Part shown: one piece after another, positions 23,653 through 34,749 of the stretch
Numbering within the stretch: position 1 is the stretch's first letter
Layout: every line of letters starts with the position of its first letter
NCBI GenBank assembly: GCA_036971615.1
Contig: JAYKKR010000017.1
Coordinates: forward strand, 248,001 to 312,000
Direction of reading: 5' to 3'
DNA from: Amyloporia xantha
Taxonomy: Eukaryota > Basidiomycota > Agaricomycetes > Polyporales > Adustoporiaceae
DNA: 64,000 nucleotides
Notes under the pieces: generated by a model
What the model was told of the DNA's origin: nothing
The model's input: only the letters and a program-made list of their open reading frames with translations
The model's database searches: none
Made by a program: the position numbers and the translations under genes

Positions 23653-24758
23653 ATGTATTCAAACGCCAGCAAGGTCGCAAAACAATGCCTCAGCCGGGGC
23701 TCTAGGACAAGGCCCTTGTCCACTGTCTCTTCCCGCCTCGGGACTCTGTACAGCCCTCCAGCAGCGTGTTCTCGGTCACGACCGGCAGGAACGGGAATGC
23801 CGACCCCATTTCGACGTACGTCTGGCAATTACCGTGGTATTCTCTACATCGCCGAACACATGTTGAAAAAACAGGATGGGCGACCTCGACGACAGCCCAT
23901 TCGACCACGGTTGACCCCGCAGAGGTAGAGGCCATGCAGTGCCTAGAGGAAGGCACCCAGAAGCTGGAGGAAGGCGACGTCAAAGCCGCCATGGTGCGTG
24001 ATATCGCTCCAGGAAATACCGTCGCTCACAGTGCCTCCATCCAGGAGCTGTACAAACGCAGCGTGGACATCAAACGAACTGCGAGCTCCCTCTTCAACCT
24101 CGGCGTGACCCACTACCATCTGAGTACGTAGATTCGCCCTCGTGCTGCTGCTTTCTGCGGGCTAAAAGATTCAGAGGAGTACGAGGGCGCCATCGATGCC
24201 TGGAAGGAATCAATAGCTCTGCAGCCCGATAGCCCGGACGCACATACCAGTAGGTCTTGTATCTCCTCTAACAACCCGTATTCACTCGTACTCGGTCTCC
24301 CAGACCTCGCGAGCGCGTACATCATCTCACCCATGAGCCGGCCAGACCTCGCGCTGTACCACCTCAGGTACGTAGTGCCTTCACTTCGGCGGTCCGCGCT
24401 GCTCACTCATTTCCGAAAACACAAGCGTCGCGTCTTCCCTCTCGCCCGAAGACCCGGAGATTGCATTCAACTACGGGGCCGTCCTCGAAGCTTGTAAGCC
24501 CACACTTGACTGAGACCCGTGCCCCTCTCTGAGCGCTGACACAGGTGGCCGCCTGGACGAGGCCCTCGTGCAGTACAAGCGCAGCGAGAGGCGAGGGGTC
24601 GAGCGCGCTGCCGTGCATATCCGAAATGTGAGTCGCGGTGCTCATTCTGCGTCTCGGTGCACCGTTTCCTGAGTTAGCATCTATCTCGTCTACAGATCAG
24701 CGCCAAGCTCCTCGGACAGAAAATGAAAGAAGCAGAGAGCAAGGCAAAAGACGAATAG
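23653..24758 (+). CDS. TPR-repeat protein, probably mitochondrial
   Basis: Tetratricopeptide-repeat protein. The N-terminus (MYSNASKVAKQCLSRGSRTR) is basic and Ser-rich without acidic residues, like a mitochondrial presequence. A 61-nt intron joins in frame to WATSTTAHSTTVDPAEVEAM, and a 51-nt intron joins AAM to ELYKRSVDIKRTASSLFNLG. Further exons give TPR units: EYEGAIDAWKESIALQPDSP, then NLASAYII, VASSLSPEDPEIAFNYGAVL and GRLDEALVQYKRSERRG. The C-terminus is KLLGQKMKEAESKAKDE, stop at 24756-24758. About 230-250 residues. The partner is unknown; TPRs usually mediate protein contacts. Confidence 0.75.
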
Positions 24759-25327
24759 ACGGTATTGTGATCGACGTCAATAACCACTCATTGCTTGCAT
24801 CTTAGCATCTTTGCTAAAACTGCCAGTCATTAATTTATCTGGCACGCGGAAGCACTATATCTACTTCTGCACCTGTTCTGCCAAGGTGTACTTCCTAGAT
24901 GGTATATCGAGACTATTTATCCACCACTCCACGGTAAAAGCAGAGAGCTGTATTTGACGCTAATGCGTACAACGAGAAAATGCGCACAAAAGCAAGGAGG
25001 TGATGACATATCCAAAATCGTAACAAGGGGATTCAGCAAGTACTAGCTACTCTGATCCACGACACTAAGCGACAGACTATCTATGTCTGCGCTGGCATGA
25101 AGGAAGCGTAAGTGAGATGGGGGTGGTTGGGTGAGGGTTAGGGAATTAACACGAAGTGATACTAAGACGGTGGGATGTGGTAATGGCGCGGGCGACACCG
25201 AAGTGAAGTAAAGCCAGCCGTAAACTGTCCGCGAAACAGCAGCCAACGCATACAGAATAATAGATACGGCACGACCGGACATACCAACACAACATTACTG
25301 ATACATTTTTTCTTGTTTTCGCACGTC
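24759..25327. other. 3'-3' intergenic interval
   Basis: This lies between the convergent 3' ends of the TPR gene and the Ser/Thr-rich membrane protein. No gene seen; short frames on both strands have no motif. Confidence 0.4.
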
Positions 25328-26824
25328 TTATCTCCTCGGAGGATCGCTGGGAGGTAAGTCCGGCACAAGGTAATGCATCGGACGCGCATCGCCAAGGCTG
25401 GACTTGTGGTTCAGATCCGGGACGTTGAAACGCTTGGGCCCCAGATCCTCCCGCGAGCGCGACGGCGTGACGTCCCGTGTGGGAGTGCTCGCGCCAGACA
25501 CGTCCGCCTCGGCCGTGGACGACCTCGTAGACGCAGCAGCGGGCACGTCAGCAGGAGCAGCACCTCCTGCAGAGGCGTTGGAGTGGTACGACGGGACGGG
25601 CTTGCGAGTCGGATTCCGGCGCACGCCGGCCGACGCCGTCCGCTGCATGGATTCCGCACCAAGCGGCGACGTGGGTGACTGCGGAGACGCGGGTGCAGGG
25701 CGAGAAAGCGGGGACGCGTACGGATTGCCAACGAACATGGAGCCATCGACGGAGCGATGTCTCGCGGGCGGCGGGGTCGCCAAGACGGGCGGGTTCACGG
25801 GGGCGACACCCGTGTGGAGCTTGGCGAGTGCGACAGCGGGCTGATTTTGAAGCTGGCCCGTAGATGGCTTGCGTCCGCGTCTGTAGTGAGAGTTCTCCGT
25901 GGGCGAGCTCGGAATGACGGCGGATGCCCGTCTGTTATAAGGAAGGGGCGGGACGGTCTCGATGTACTCGGATCGCCTGTGATTGACCTTGACTTCCTCA
26001 CCAAGAGATATACCGCCCTCCTCTGACGAACCTTGCTCCTGCGATGTATCTCCCTCCTTGCCATGGTCCATGCTGCTATCCGTAGCGGGAACGATCATTC
26101 CCACGGAGTTGGCGTGGGGCTGGCTGGCCTTTTGCATTCGCGATGGATAATGTGAGCCGTGTAATCCGCCGTCCATCGTTGAGTCCCGAGAGGAGAGCCC
26201 ATTCCACTTCCCAGGACGGCCGAGAGGACCGCTGTCACCAGCTGCATTCCGCCCATGGACCTGACGACTGACACGGACGAAATAAAAGAGGGCGGCAGCG
26301 GCGAGGAGGAGGACCACGACTCCTCCGATGACCCCACCCGCGATCGCACCTACATTGGTGTGGGAAGAGGAAAGCGCAGCCACGGCTGATTGCGTCACAC
26401 TGGGGCTGGGGGATGTGCTGATGGTAGAGGATGTCATTAACGGCGAAGTAGAGCTCCAATTGGAAGTTGAAGTTATCGATAGAGTTGACGACGGCGTTGA
26501 AGACGATGCCGGCAGGGAAGTCGTAGAAGATACGGTCGAAGAAGACAGGTACGAGGACGTGAACGTGGACGAAGACGACGGAGATGAAGCCGATAGAGTA
26601 GATGAAGCTGTCGACGAAGGGGGGATGGAGGATGGGGAGGATGAGGAAGAGGAAGATGGAGACGAAGAGGAGGAAAAGGATATGGACAGCCTGCTCAGAG
26701 GGAGCGTGGGCCCGTTCGTGGAGGTCGTGGAAGGAGTGAAGCCAGACAAGATGGAGCCTGGGAGAGTGACCGAGATGCCTCTCCGTAGAAGGACACCGCC
26801 ACGGTCGAATGGCCCTGCTGGCAT
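25328..26824 (-). CDS. Ser/Thr-rich single-pass plasma-membrane protein
   Basis: After about 40 residues, a long Ser/Thr-rich ectodomain (runs of S interrupted by P and T, probably O-glycosylated) leads to one membrane segment, GGVIGGVVVLLLAAAALFYF, and a basic stop-transfer VRVSRQVHGR. The roughly 300-residue cytoplasmic tail is Pro/Ser/Arg-rich and ends LPPSDPPRR. This layout resembles wall-stress sensors or Mid2/SKG6-like proteins, but without a recognised domain. The start at 26824 is probably not the true one: the same frame is open upstream (CTVSITVCDPSLTTAM) and a Cys-containing exon with LYQAVPFVCP seems to lie near 26900-26960, so an N-terminal secreted exon with a signal peptide may be missing. 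Confidence 0.6.
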   Translation of the reverse strand: MPAGPFDRGGVLLRRGISVTLPGSILSGFTPSTTSTNGPTLPLSRLSISFSSSSSPSSSSSSSPSSIPPSSTASSTLSASSPSSSSTFTSSYLSSSTVSSTTSLPASSSTPSSTLSITSTSNWSSTSPLMTSSTISTSPSPSVTQSAVAALSSSHTNVGAIAGGVIGGVVVLLLAAAALFYFVRVSRQVHGRNAAGDSGPLGRPGKWNGLSSRDSTMDGGLHGSHYPSRMQKASQPHANSVGMIVPATDSSMDHGKEGDTSQEQGSSEEGGISLGEEVKVNHRRSEYIETVPPLPYNRRASAVIPSSPTENSHYRRGRKPSTGQLQNQPAVALAKLHTGVAPVNPPVLATPPPARHRSVDGSMFVGNPYASPLSRPAPASPQSPTSPLGAESMQRTASAGVRRNPTRKPVPSYHSNASAGGAAPADVPAAASTRSSTAEADVSGASTPTRDVTPSRSREDLGPKRFNVPDLNHKSSLGDARPMHYLVPDLPPSDPPRR

Positions 26825-28917
26825 GGCGGTGGTCAGCGAAGGATCACAGACGGTGATGGAGACCGTGCATGGGTAACAGCGGGAGGAAGAGAGCGCTGAG
26901 ACTAACCTGGGCAGACGAATGGGACTGCTTGATATAGGCTACCAGCAGCGGACGAGGCAGGCGGTCCGATAACCAAAATCCTCAGTGGTCCCCAGAAACA
27001 AAACCTCCGTTCCAACCAAGTTCCAACAGAATTCTTGCTCTGGCTTCGGCAATTTCCGCATCACGTGGACGATGCCAGTTTGTGCACTTCGATGGTGGAC
27101 GTCAATGGTCATCGTCGGTTATATAGTGCTCTTTCGAATCAATTGACGACAGTCGGTACTACCCAGTACTCAACGGTGTCGAGGGGCGGCGCGCACAACC
27201 CAGGCAAGATGTACAGTTGTTGATAGGTCTTCGACGGGAGGTGGCTGACTAGTGCTTTCTATGGCCGCTGCGCGCGTAGATGGTCCTGTGTGCTCGTGCT
27301 GGAGTCCTCTAAATCGATTCAAAGTCGATACGTCGCCCAGAATAATTTCTAATAAAGTGAAGCTCAAGTAGGATAGCTGAGCGCGCGCGAATTACGAGAC
27401 TCTGAGGGAGAAAGCTCTGACTGTAAAGAAAAGGGGAAAAGTTGTCTGATCTTCATTCGAGGCCAGGACCCCTTTATATACTGTACAGAGCCTTGGGAAA
27501 CAAGTGATGTCATAGAAATACATGACAGTCTGCGCCCGAGGACACCGAGTGGATGACAGAACAGAAGAAAAACATACGGATCCGGAAACAGAACTGCCAA
27601 ATATGGAAACATTCTGGGAGCCGAGTCGCCGGCACAGACGATGTGGACTAAGGCAATTTGGGCTGAGCTCGTCATCTGGCAACGTCTCAGGGGGTTGCCC
27701 AAATCTCGAGACGGACGTGTCGTATTTGCTGCGCTTCCTGAGTCCTCGCGGGAAGGGGACATCGCCTCGTTCGCTCATCACGCCTGTAGCAGCGTCAGGC
27801 TCCTTCGCCGCATCTTCGACTGTCTCCGAATTCCGAAAGTCGAAGGTCGTGTCCAGAATTCGCGATGCGAGTTTGTTAAGAGGGAGAGGAAAGAAAAAAA
27901 ATTGACGTGATCGCGTTCTCCGTCCACGTCTGTCAGCGTCAGTCACCACCGGCGTCGGCGACGCAGCTACTGATATAATTTCTCCTGCAGGGAATTATAA
28001 GAAAGGGCTAATGTCTACAGAGCCGAGCACGCAAAGAGTGGAAGACAAGGGCGGGCCGACAGGTGACTTGCAGACGTGCTGTGCAGCCGCTCTGACAGCG
28101 ACAGGATAACAAAAATACCTTTTATCGTAGCTCGAAGCCGCGCTCTCAATTATTGTGCCCACAGGGTTTGTAGCAGCTGGAATATTGGCAGAGAATGGCT
28201 GTTGCAAGTTAATGACGAGCACAGATTATTAAATTATGCCCAGATTCAGTTTTCTGACTACCATAGTGAGACAGTGGATATTGATGCATTACAATACCTG
28301 CCATAGACTCCCGCTGACATAGGATGGAACCTGGTGGATACCACTGGACTTCACAGATGTACAACGGCGCGAGATGGATGCCACTGGGCTCCATTGACAT
28401 AGTTCAATGGAGATTTGATCGTGGCAGTCGGCAACCTTCGATACACCGTAATAACTGTTATATCGACGTCCTCCAGAGGTCAGTGAGATACACTCGAACG
28501 ACGCCACTGGCGCCGACATTTAGGTCCCGGGAGTATTAAAACTGCCAGCGCCTGATACACCCCTCAAGCTCAAATGAGCTAGGAAGCTTGCCATAGTCTG
28601 TCTGCAAGGAAACCAGCTATCAGACCCCCCGAAACCAGTCGATGGTGATATCTTGCGTGGTTACTATGTCCTGGCGTGCGAGACTTGATAGGCAGGCAAG
28701 GAGTGTTCTATCATCTGAGTTGCTCCGCAACGCGTGGCGATGGGGCCATACTTCTTGGGCAGCAATCATATATCATATCAGATCAGTCGGGAGAAGGGTG
28801 AAGGGAGGAGAGAATAAATTAACATGCAGCGATCCGATGTCGATGTATATGTAGGTGCTAAGATAACGGGGTGGCGCAGAGGGAAGATGCAAGATAGAAC
28901 GTGCACGCACACAATCG
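26825..28917. other. 2.1-kb stretch, N-terminal exon of the preceding gene plus unassigned sequence
   Basis: The part near 26825-27000 probably contains the first exon and promoter of the Ser/Thr-rich protein. A 185-codon frame on the minus strand (27392-27949) overlaps a 127-codon frame on the plus strand, and neither has a known motif. Around 28330-28400 the phrases GGAT(A/G)CCACTGG and ATGGATGCCACTGG recur, a short degenerate repeat. I assign no gene. Confidence 0.35.
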
Positions 28918-31556
28918 TCATGACCAGCCGCTCCCCTTCTTTCGCAAGTAATGCGGCAGCCAGCGCGGCCTGGCATTTGTTTTCTTGTGATTCGCGGCGA
29001 GGCCAACTTTCCGGATTCTGGCTAACCTGCAGCCGTCACTTGTTACTAGATGCTCTTAGACGGAAGCAATCAAACTTACCGTCGCAAGCCAGTCCATGAG
29101 AAGGCGAGGGCAACGACGACTGAGAAGACCGACATGATGCCGAACGCGTAAGCGCTTTCCTCTATGTGGCTTTTCAACTGTGAGGAAGAGGTTAGATCGG
29201 TCAGTATGGTTTTCTACCAACACGTACGTTCATGCCGAAAAGGCCTGCCACTAGGGTGCCAATACCGATGCCCATGGTCCATATCGAAACCTACGAGAGG
29301 TCCGTTGAGTAATGCTCGCTATTTAGCGGTTAGTGACTGCCGCACCTTGAGGTCAAGCGCAAGTAATGCATTGCGATTGGAATCCAGAACTAATTCTACA
29401 ATTTCCTGAGTCGACTGCACGTTGCTCTAGGATATAATGAGCACATCGCTGTCAATCATAGACCACAAAGCCGTACCTGGATATTTTCTGCTTCATTGAC
29501 AATTTCCTCCACTTGTTTGGAGAACGACTCGAGCAGCACTTCGAGGTCCTCATGATCGCTAAGCTTGCGCGGTGTTCCGTTCTTCTTATCAGTGAGGTAC
29601 ATAGCCGCCAAATCCTCATCTGCAAATGAAATAGTACTGAGCGGCGCGCCCAGTCCCACAAGCGCCGAATTGCTAACCTTGTTCGAGGACTTCCTCGAGA
29701 GCTTCTTGCACCTGGAATCGCGCGCGACAGTTTCGAATTTAGTCGACTGACACCCTGTGACATACCCATTGAGGTGCTCAAAAGACTTACCAGTTTCGCT
29801 CTGTTCTGGAAGCTCGCGAGACGTCTCGAGTAATGCAGGAGCCGCTTGAATCGATCGTGGTCGATGTCGTCCTCGAGCTCAGCCAGCAGCCCGCCAACGA
29901 GATTGCGAATGAAGACCATCTCGGCTTCCAATGCGCTTAGGACGGACAAAAGGACCGATTCTAGAGCTCTGTTTAGGCAAGGCGCAGCTGGAGCCCGTGA
30001 GCAGCCGTTCTGCAGATCAAGCCGGATCCTGTTTGTGCTCACCGAAACTCGTACGGTAGTCCGGCGGTCTTGGATTTGAGATTGTGCTGGAGCAATGTAT
30101 ATTCATATGAGAAGCGAACAACGTGCGTGTGAAGAAGACCTACTTCGAGATGGTATAGGAAAACGGAATGAAGCCTGGAATCGGCGGAGCCGTACGTGTC
30201 AAAGAGAACGACGGCGTCTGCCTTGACCAGCGCGCGGATGTGCAGAATGTTCACCTGGAAGAGGAACCATGAGCGGTGGCGCCGAGGAACGAAGCAGCGC
30301 TCCACGAACCAGGATCGCTTCTTTCCGGATAAGAATCGTCGGTACGAGGTTGGGTATTCTGGAATCGATTTTACGCAGATCACGGGGCTGCCTCCTGACC
30401 GGTCAGCAAACATACATGTCCCCGAAGGAGAGTTCAGAATATCCTGCCCACAGGGAGGTTCATTTCCCAAACAGGGAACCGGAACGTGCCAGTGGGACGT
30501 CACGTCCCGACACCTCAGTGACGCGCCGTGACGCCAGCCGCAAATTGAGCTCGAGTGGTCTGCCATCAGCGCCGCCGCCTGCTGGGTGTCAGGATCCTTG
30601 GGCGGCGATAGCACTACTGATTTTTGCCAGGTAAATGGCCCAACCTTCTACTTCTGGATCACTGCTAGACGTAGACCGTCGGATGCGCACTGCTGAACAT
30701 CCATGGCATCCGCGCTCTCACACTATAACGCGTGCTTCTGGCACGAGCTATGTGCAAAGGCGGCCACCCTAGGACATACGAGCAGTGATCAGGGGCAGCT
30801 GTGGCCCGACACATCTCACCATTCAGGCTGTTAGCATAAGTGTGGGGATGTCTGATGGTCAAAGTGACTTTGTCTCTCTGTGCCCCTCCCCCTACAGTCA
30901 CACTTGTCGTATCATCAGACATATTCCGGGATCATGTTCCATGAACAAATCCCCCAGTGGACAGGACGTTCTCGGAGAATTCGCTTACGTTCAGACGGTG
31001 CTCTACGCAAAGATCCGTTCTTCTGAACTGGCCGGAGATGGTTTTGACGTTTCCTGACACGTAAATTTCAGCGATCGGATAGGCCGAATTGCTGATGTAC
31101 CAAAGGCGCACCTTCGGCATCCAATATCGTACCTGTGGTCTGTTAGACATATGCCCGACGCGGGCATGACAGAAACCACTACTCACAACGCAGCATGAGA
31201 TCTGTTGGTTGTCGACCCTTCATGGCCTTTTCTAAAATAGCCACCTTGGCAGCTTCTTCCTGACCATCTGACGGTTCAGGATCGGGTTCAAGAGGTCTTC
31301 GGTTCAGTCTTGGCAGCCATGCCATATGTCTAATATGAGTCGAGTGTGGCGCGTATGCATAAGATGGTCGACGGGCATAGCAGAAAGTCTGAATAGAGAA
31401 GGTTGAACCAGGTACTCGCCCGCTCGCAGCGCTGCGAATGAATGTCCGTTGAATGATAGGTTTCGGAAGATGGAAGACGCTGCGCTCGAAAGACCCGCAC
31501 CCGCCGAACAGGCCCGTTACATGGATCTCTGCCGCGCTCGAGAGCACTCTATGCAT
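28918..31556 (-). CDS. Mitochondrial inner-membrane Mg2+ channel (MRS2/LPE10)
   Basis: CorA-type magnesium transporter of the mitochondrial inner membrane. The N-terminus is long, basic and Ser-rich as expected of a presequence. Spliced exons give LMLRCTILDAEG, NVKTISGQFRRTDLCVEHRL and PRDLRKIDSRIPNLVPTILI, then VNILHIRALVKADAVVLFD and ALESVLLSVLSALEAEMVF. Coiled-coil helices (AAMYLTDKKNGTPRKLSDHE) follow, then the first membrane helix ending in the signature GMN (GTGTLVAGLFGMNLKSHIEE) and the second (FGIMSVFSVVVALAFSWTGL). A basic tail ends at 28918. All joins I tested keep frame. The intron between RLN and PRDL spans 30388-30988 (601 bp), about ten times the others. MRS2 and LPE10 cannot be told apart from this. 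Confidence 0.9.
30388..30988 (-). other. 601-bp intron within the MRS2/LPE10 gene
   Basis: The donor GTAAGC at 30988 and acceptor GGCAG at 30388 bound an intron whose flanking exons join in phase 0 (RLN / PRDL), as in the family. Near 30847-30923 it contains an inverted repeat with arms ATGTCTGATG and CATCAGACAT and an inner GTGAC/GTCAC pair. No open frame inside shows a motif. Confidence 0.7.
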
Positions 31557-32390
31557 GCGCAGGAAAGCGAAGACAGCTGACCTGGAACAGCTAGCTGCAG
31601 CGCAAGTAAAGTAGTTGAGTCTAAGACCCGTCGACAGTCAGTCTTGGTCCGAAAGCCACCCATGACCGCGTTGCGCTTACGTAAACCCATTTCGGCAAAG
31701 GGAGCGCTAGGGAGCGCTCAGCGCGTCAACTGAGCGGCTGTCATGAGAAGTCGACTCGTTGCGATCCTTGAGGACCTTGAGGCTCATTGCGATGGAGTAC
31801 CTTAGATCATGAGACGTGCCGGAATCAGCCTATATCTGTGAGGAATGAATTCCCGACACGCAGGGTTCCACAGCCGAAATTTGTATCATACAGCGAACTT
31901 AAGCTTCGGATCCAGCTGCAGCAACACGGCTGTGGTCCGCACCTCAGTGCACCTGAGAGATCCGTTAGAAATGAAAAGAAATCTCATTAATACACAGTAT
32001 TAAAACGCGATGTATACATTTTTGCTTAATCTCAGGAAGATGCCACACTCAACCCATCAGGTGTATGCTAAGGTTGATCACGCGCTATACGAGGACATGT
32101 GATGCTGCCTGCTCCTCCGTATAGCGCAGCGGCGGACGCATGCCCGCATGAGCCATGATCTGCAGGCTGTCTGGGCGAACTAGACCGGCAAATATGTCGG
32201 GGTTCATCAGACGCCTGTTCTGCGCTCGGCACACAAGTTCCGTGTCGGTCACGGAATCATTACCGGAAGCCCCAAGGCCTCCCCACACTCTTCTTCCCCA
32301 CTTCTCGATTGATTTCGGGGATCGTGGCAGGGAGTACATGTATAACATGCCTGCAGCTGAACGCTATATTTGCTTTTCTGCTCTTTCACC
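31557..32390. other. Intergenic between divergent MRS2/LPE10 and NTase-like gene
   Basis: Contains the promoters of both flanking genes. An 87-codon minus-strand frame (32085-32348) has no recognisable motif and is left uncalled. Confidence 0.4.
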
Positions 32391-33179
32391 ATGCATGAGA
32401 CTAGTAGACTTGTTGAAGCGGCCGCTGCCCTCTCGCGCCTCTTGCGAGCAATCGAGGCACCCCATGCGTTTCACGGAAACGTATTGACCGCGGTGTTGTC
32501 AAACGCACCTCAAGCCGATGTACGTCCTCTGTAATCGGCGTATATGGCGAGATTGACCTGTCACAGGAAATCTTTTGCATAGTTGAAGGAGGAACCACTC
32601 ACCCTTTCCGCCGAGTACGGCAAGCGTGCGCACGCAGCGAAGACTTCACTACTACAATCTCACCGTGGAGTAGTCGGTAAATGAATTTCCCGTCAGTCTT
32701 CGTGTACAATGATTATGAAATATGTAACAGGTTGCATGCAACGTACCATGGCTTCATCCCAGCGATTGACGTGAGTCCTCGCCATGTCGTGCGCGTTTAG
32801 TAACTAGTCCACTGACCGTCCAGAATGTTCAGATTGAGATACTGCCAGCAGGGGAGGGAGGTCCGCGACGACTTGACGCAACGAAAGTAATGACACTTCG
32901 TCAGGTGCCCTTCTTGACGATATCCGAATTCATCCGAGCGAAACTAAAGGCTTGGACAATGTGAGTTTTATCACAATTCTGGTATATACGCACTAGAACA
33001 TAGTTGTTTGTAGTAGAGGGACGGAACAGGATGCGCAAGACATCACGTTCGCCATCAACAGGTATTGGAATCGTGTGGATATTAACCGCATACCGGAGCA
33101 GGAGATGATGGAGTTTGTCCGCCAGCACGCTGCAGCAGCGTCTGGATGGGTCGAACTCAGACGGAAATACAGCATGTAA
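32391..33179 (+). CDS. Small nucleotidyltransferase-fold-like protein (tentative)
   Basis: Five exons can be spliced without breaking frame. The first, MHETSRLVEAAAALSRLLRA, continues AFHGNVLTAVLSNAPQAD. After a 47-nt intron comes EIFCIVEGGTTHPFRRVRQA, then a 54-nt intron and LHATYHGFIPAID. The fourth exon gives NVQIEILPAGEGGPRRLDAT and VPFLTISEFIRAKLKAW, and the last RGTEQDAQDITFAINRYWNR with VDINRIPEQEMMEFV, stop at 33177-33179. The order helix, short strand, V-E-I-L-P strand, then a helix with Lys and a late D-A-x-D-I helix resembles fungal proteins with a nucleotidyltransferase-like fold, where a lipid-like motif replaces the usual GS..D.D. No clear catalytic D-x-D is visible, so it could be an inactive relative. 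Function unknown; about 200 residues. Confidence 0.55.
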
Positions 33180-34749
33180 GTTCGTGTAGAGAAAGTTTGT
33201 CTCAAAGAAGACCAGTTAGAGTTTTACCACCTTACCTTTTCTTTAGGTCATGACAGGTTCTGGATCTTTTGACCCGGCACCGAGTGCCACTCTAAAATCA
33301 CCGTGCCTATTCACGCATACTGCCACAGACAACGACAGGAGATGGGAGAGCATTCTGCTGAGGTGACATGGGACGCATTGATGCGTGTCAACATCGAGCT
33401 GCAGCAAGCTCGCCATGCTGAGGTCATATGGATTTCTACCGCCCGTCTTAGACGGCCAGGAATATAATTCGCACTTTGCTTCAGTATGCGCCCTGTTTCG
33501 CACGGTAAGGCTTGCTTCCGGAAGTCATGCTAGACAACAGATTGAACACCTTTACCACGCACAATCGAGACGTGAAGGCTCTAGAATGTATTCGTTGCGT
33601 GAAGGCACGGTCACGCGGTCCTTTTCTGTACGAAACAAATCCCCGATGAAGCAGATGCTCGGCAAGACCAACCGGGAGATGACAGCTCTCTTACGTGGAG
33701 CGTCAACAGTGAATTCGATGCGATCTGCAGACATGTAAAATTGGGAGACTTGTCCCTTCAAAAGCGTAGACGGAACAAGTCTGCTGACTGTGGCTTTCCC
33801 CATATGCAATCCGGTAGGGATGCAGGACGCCGCGTTGCTTTGAGAGCCTATCAAGAAGAACATCTGACAGAGGAACGTCTGGCGTTAGAGGGATCAGATA
33901 ACAATTCTTGACCGAGGATTGATCTTCATGTCTATGAAGAGAAAGTCATATGATGTGCGACGTGTATGCCGGCAGGATGTCGCCAGTCAGTCAATATAAA
34001 TCTTCGAGCGGTTTGAGTGGGAAGAACATCAAATAGGAAGGGCGACAGTCTGTCAAAATCAGGTCCCTGTGTCTTGAGGAGCCGGCAGATTACCTGCCTA
34101 TACATAACTTATGAACAACGTGAAAGTAGAAGAGTACTCACGATAATTTTCCAGCGACCGTCAAAGCTGCCATTCTAGAGGCAGTCATAAAGGGGAGCAA
34201 ACCAAGGCAAGCCCAAGGCGTACAGCAGAAGTAGATCGACGTGAATATGAGACGCATTTTTACATGCCATAAAGAACGTCACGGGAAGACACTCGAGACA
34301 GTGACACAAATCAAGCCAGCGAGTCCTCCGTTATAATATAGTGATACATCACCATTGAGAGGAAAAGAATACGTACCATGGAGGTGGCAGCTCTGGATTG
34401 AAGACGCTATCACCCAACAACACCTTGGTACATGCAGATCGACCAGTAGTCAATAGAGATGTCAGAATCCAAGATTCGAGTCCTTTGGCCTCCGTGACTG
34501 TAGGTCTATCGAGTCGCGATAACTTGTGGTCGGGCGGGGAGAGCAGTGCCATTCCAGCCCAAGTGAGTGTACTAATTTCATTGAGATGACTTAGTATGTG
34601 AGAACCTATTTCTCGGCGGGATCACGTGGATAGTGTCGTTGTCGACGCGTCTCGCACGCGTCAGGTTGTGCACCGCGATTACTTCCGCTTCCGCTGCTCT
34701 CCAACATACGATGAACATTATCCCATAACAGCTCTCAATATCTTCTAAC
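33180..34749. other. 1.6-kb unassigned interval
   Basis: Minus-strand frames at 33552-33863 and 34349-34552 and a plus frame at 33385-33738 are open but short and overlap one another. They may be exons of an unrecognised gene, but I cannot splice them convincingly. Confidence 0.3.

Noticed and set aside
26328..26876. Acidic 182-codon plus-strand frame (Asp/Glu-rich)
   Set aside because: It is the antisense of the Ser/Thr-rich ectodomain on the minus strand; Ser codons read backwards give Asp/Glu.
27392..27949. 185-codon minus-strand frame
   Set aside because: Overlaps an equally open plus frame, has no motif and no clean splice partners; left as unassigned.
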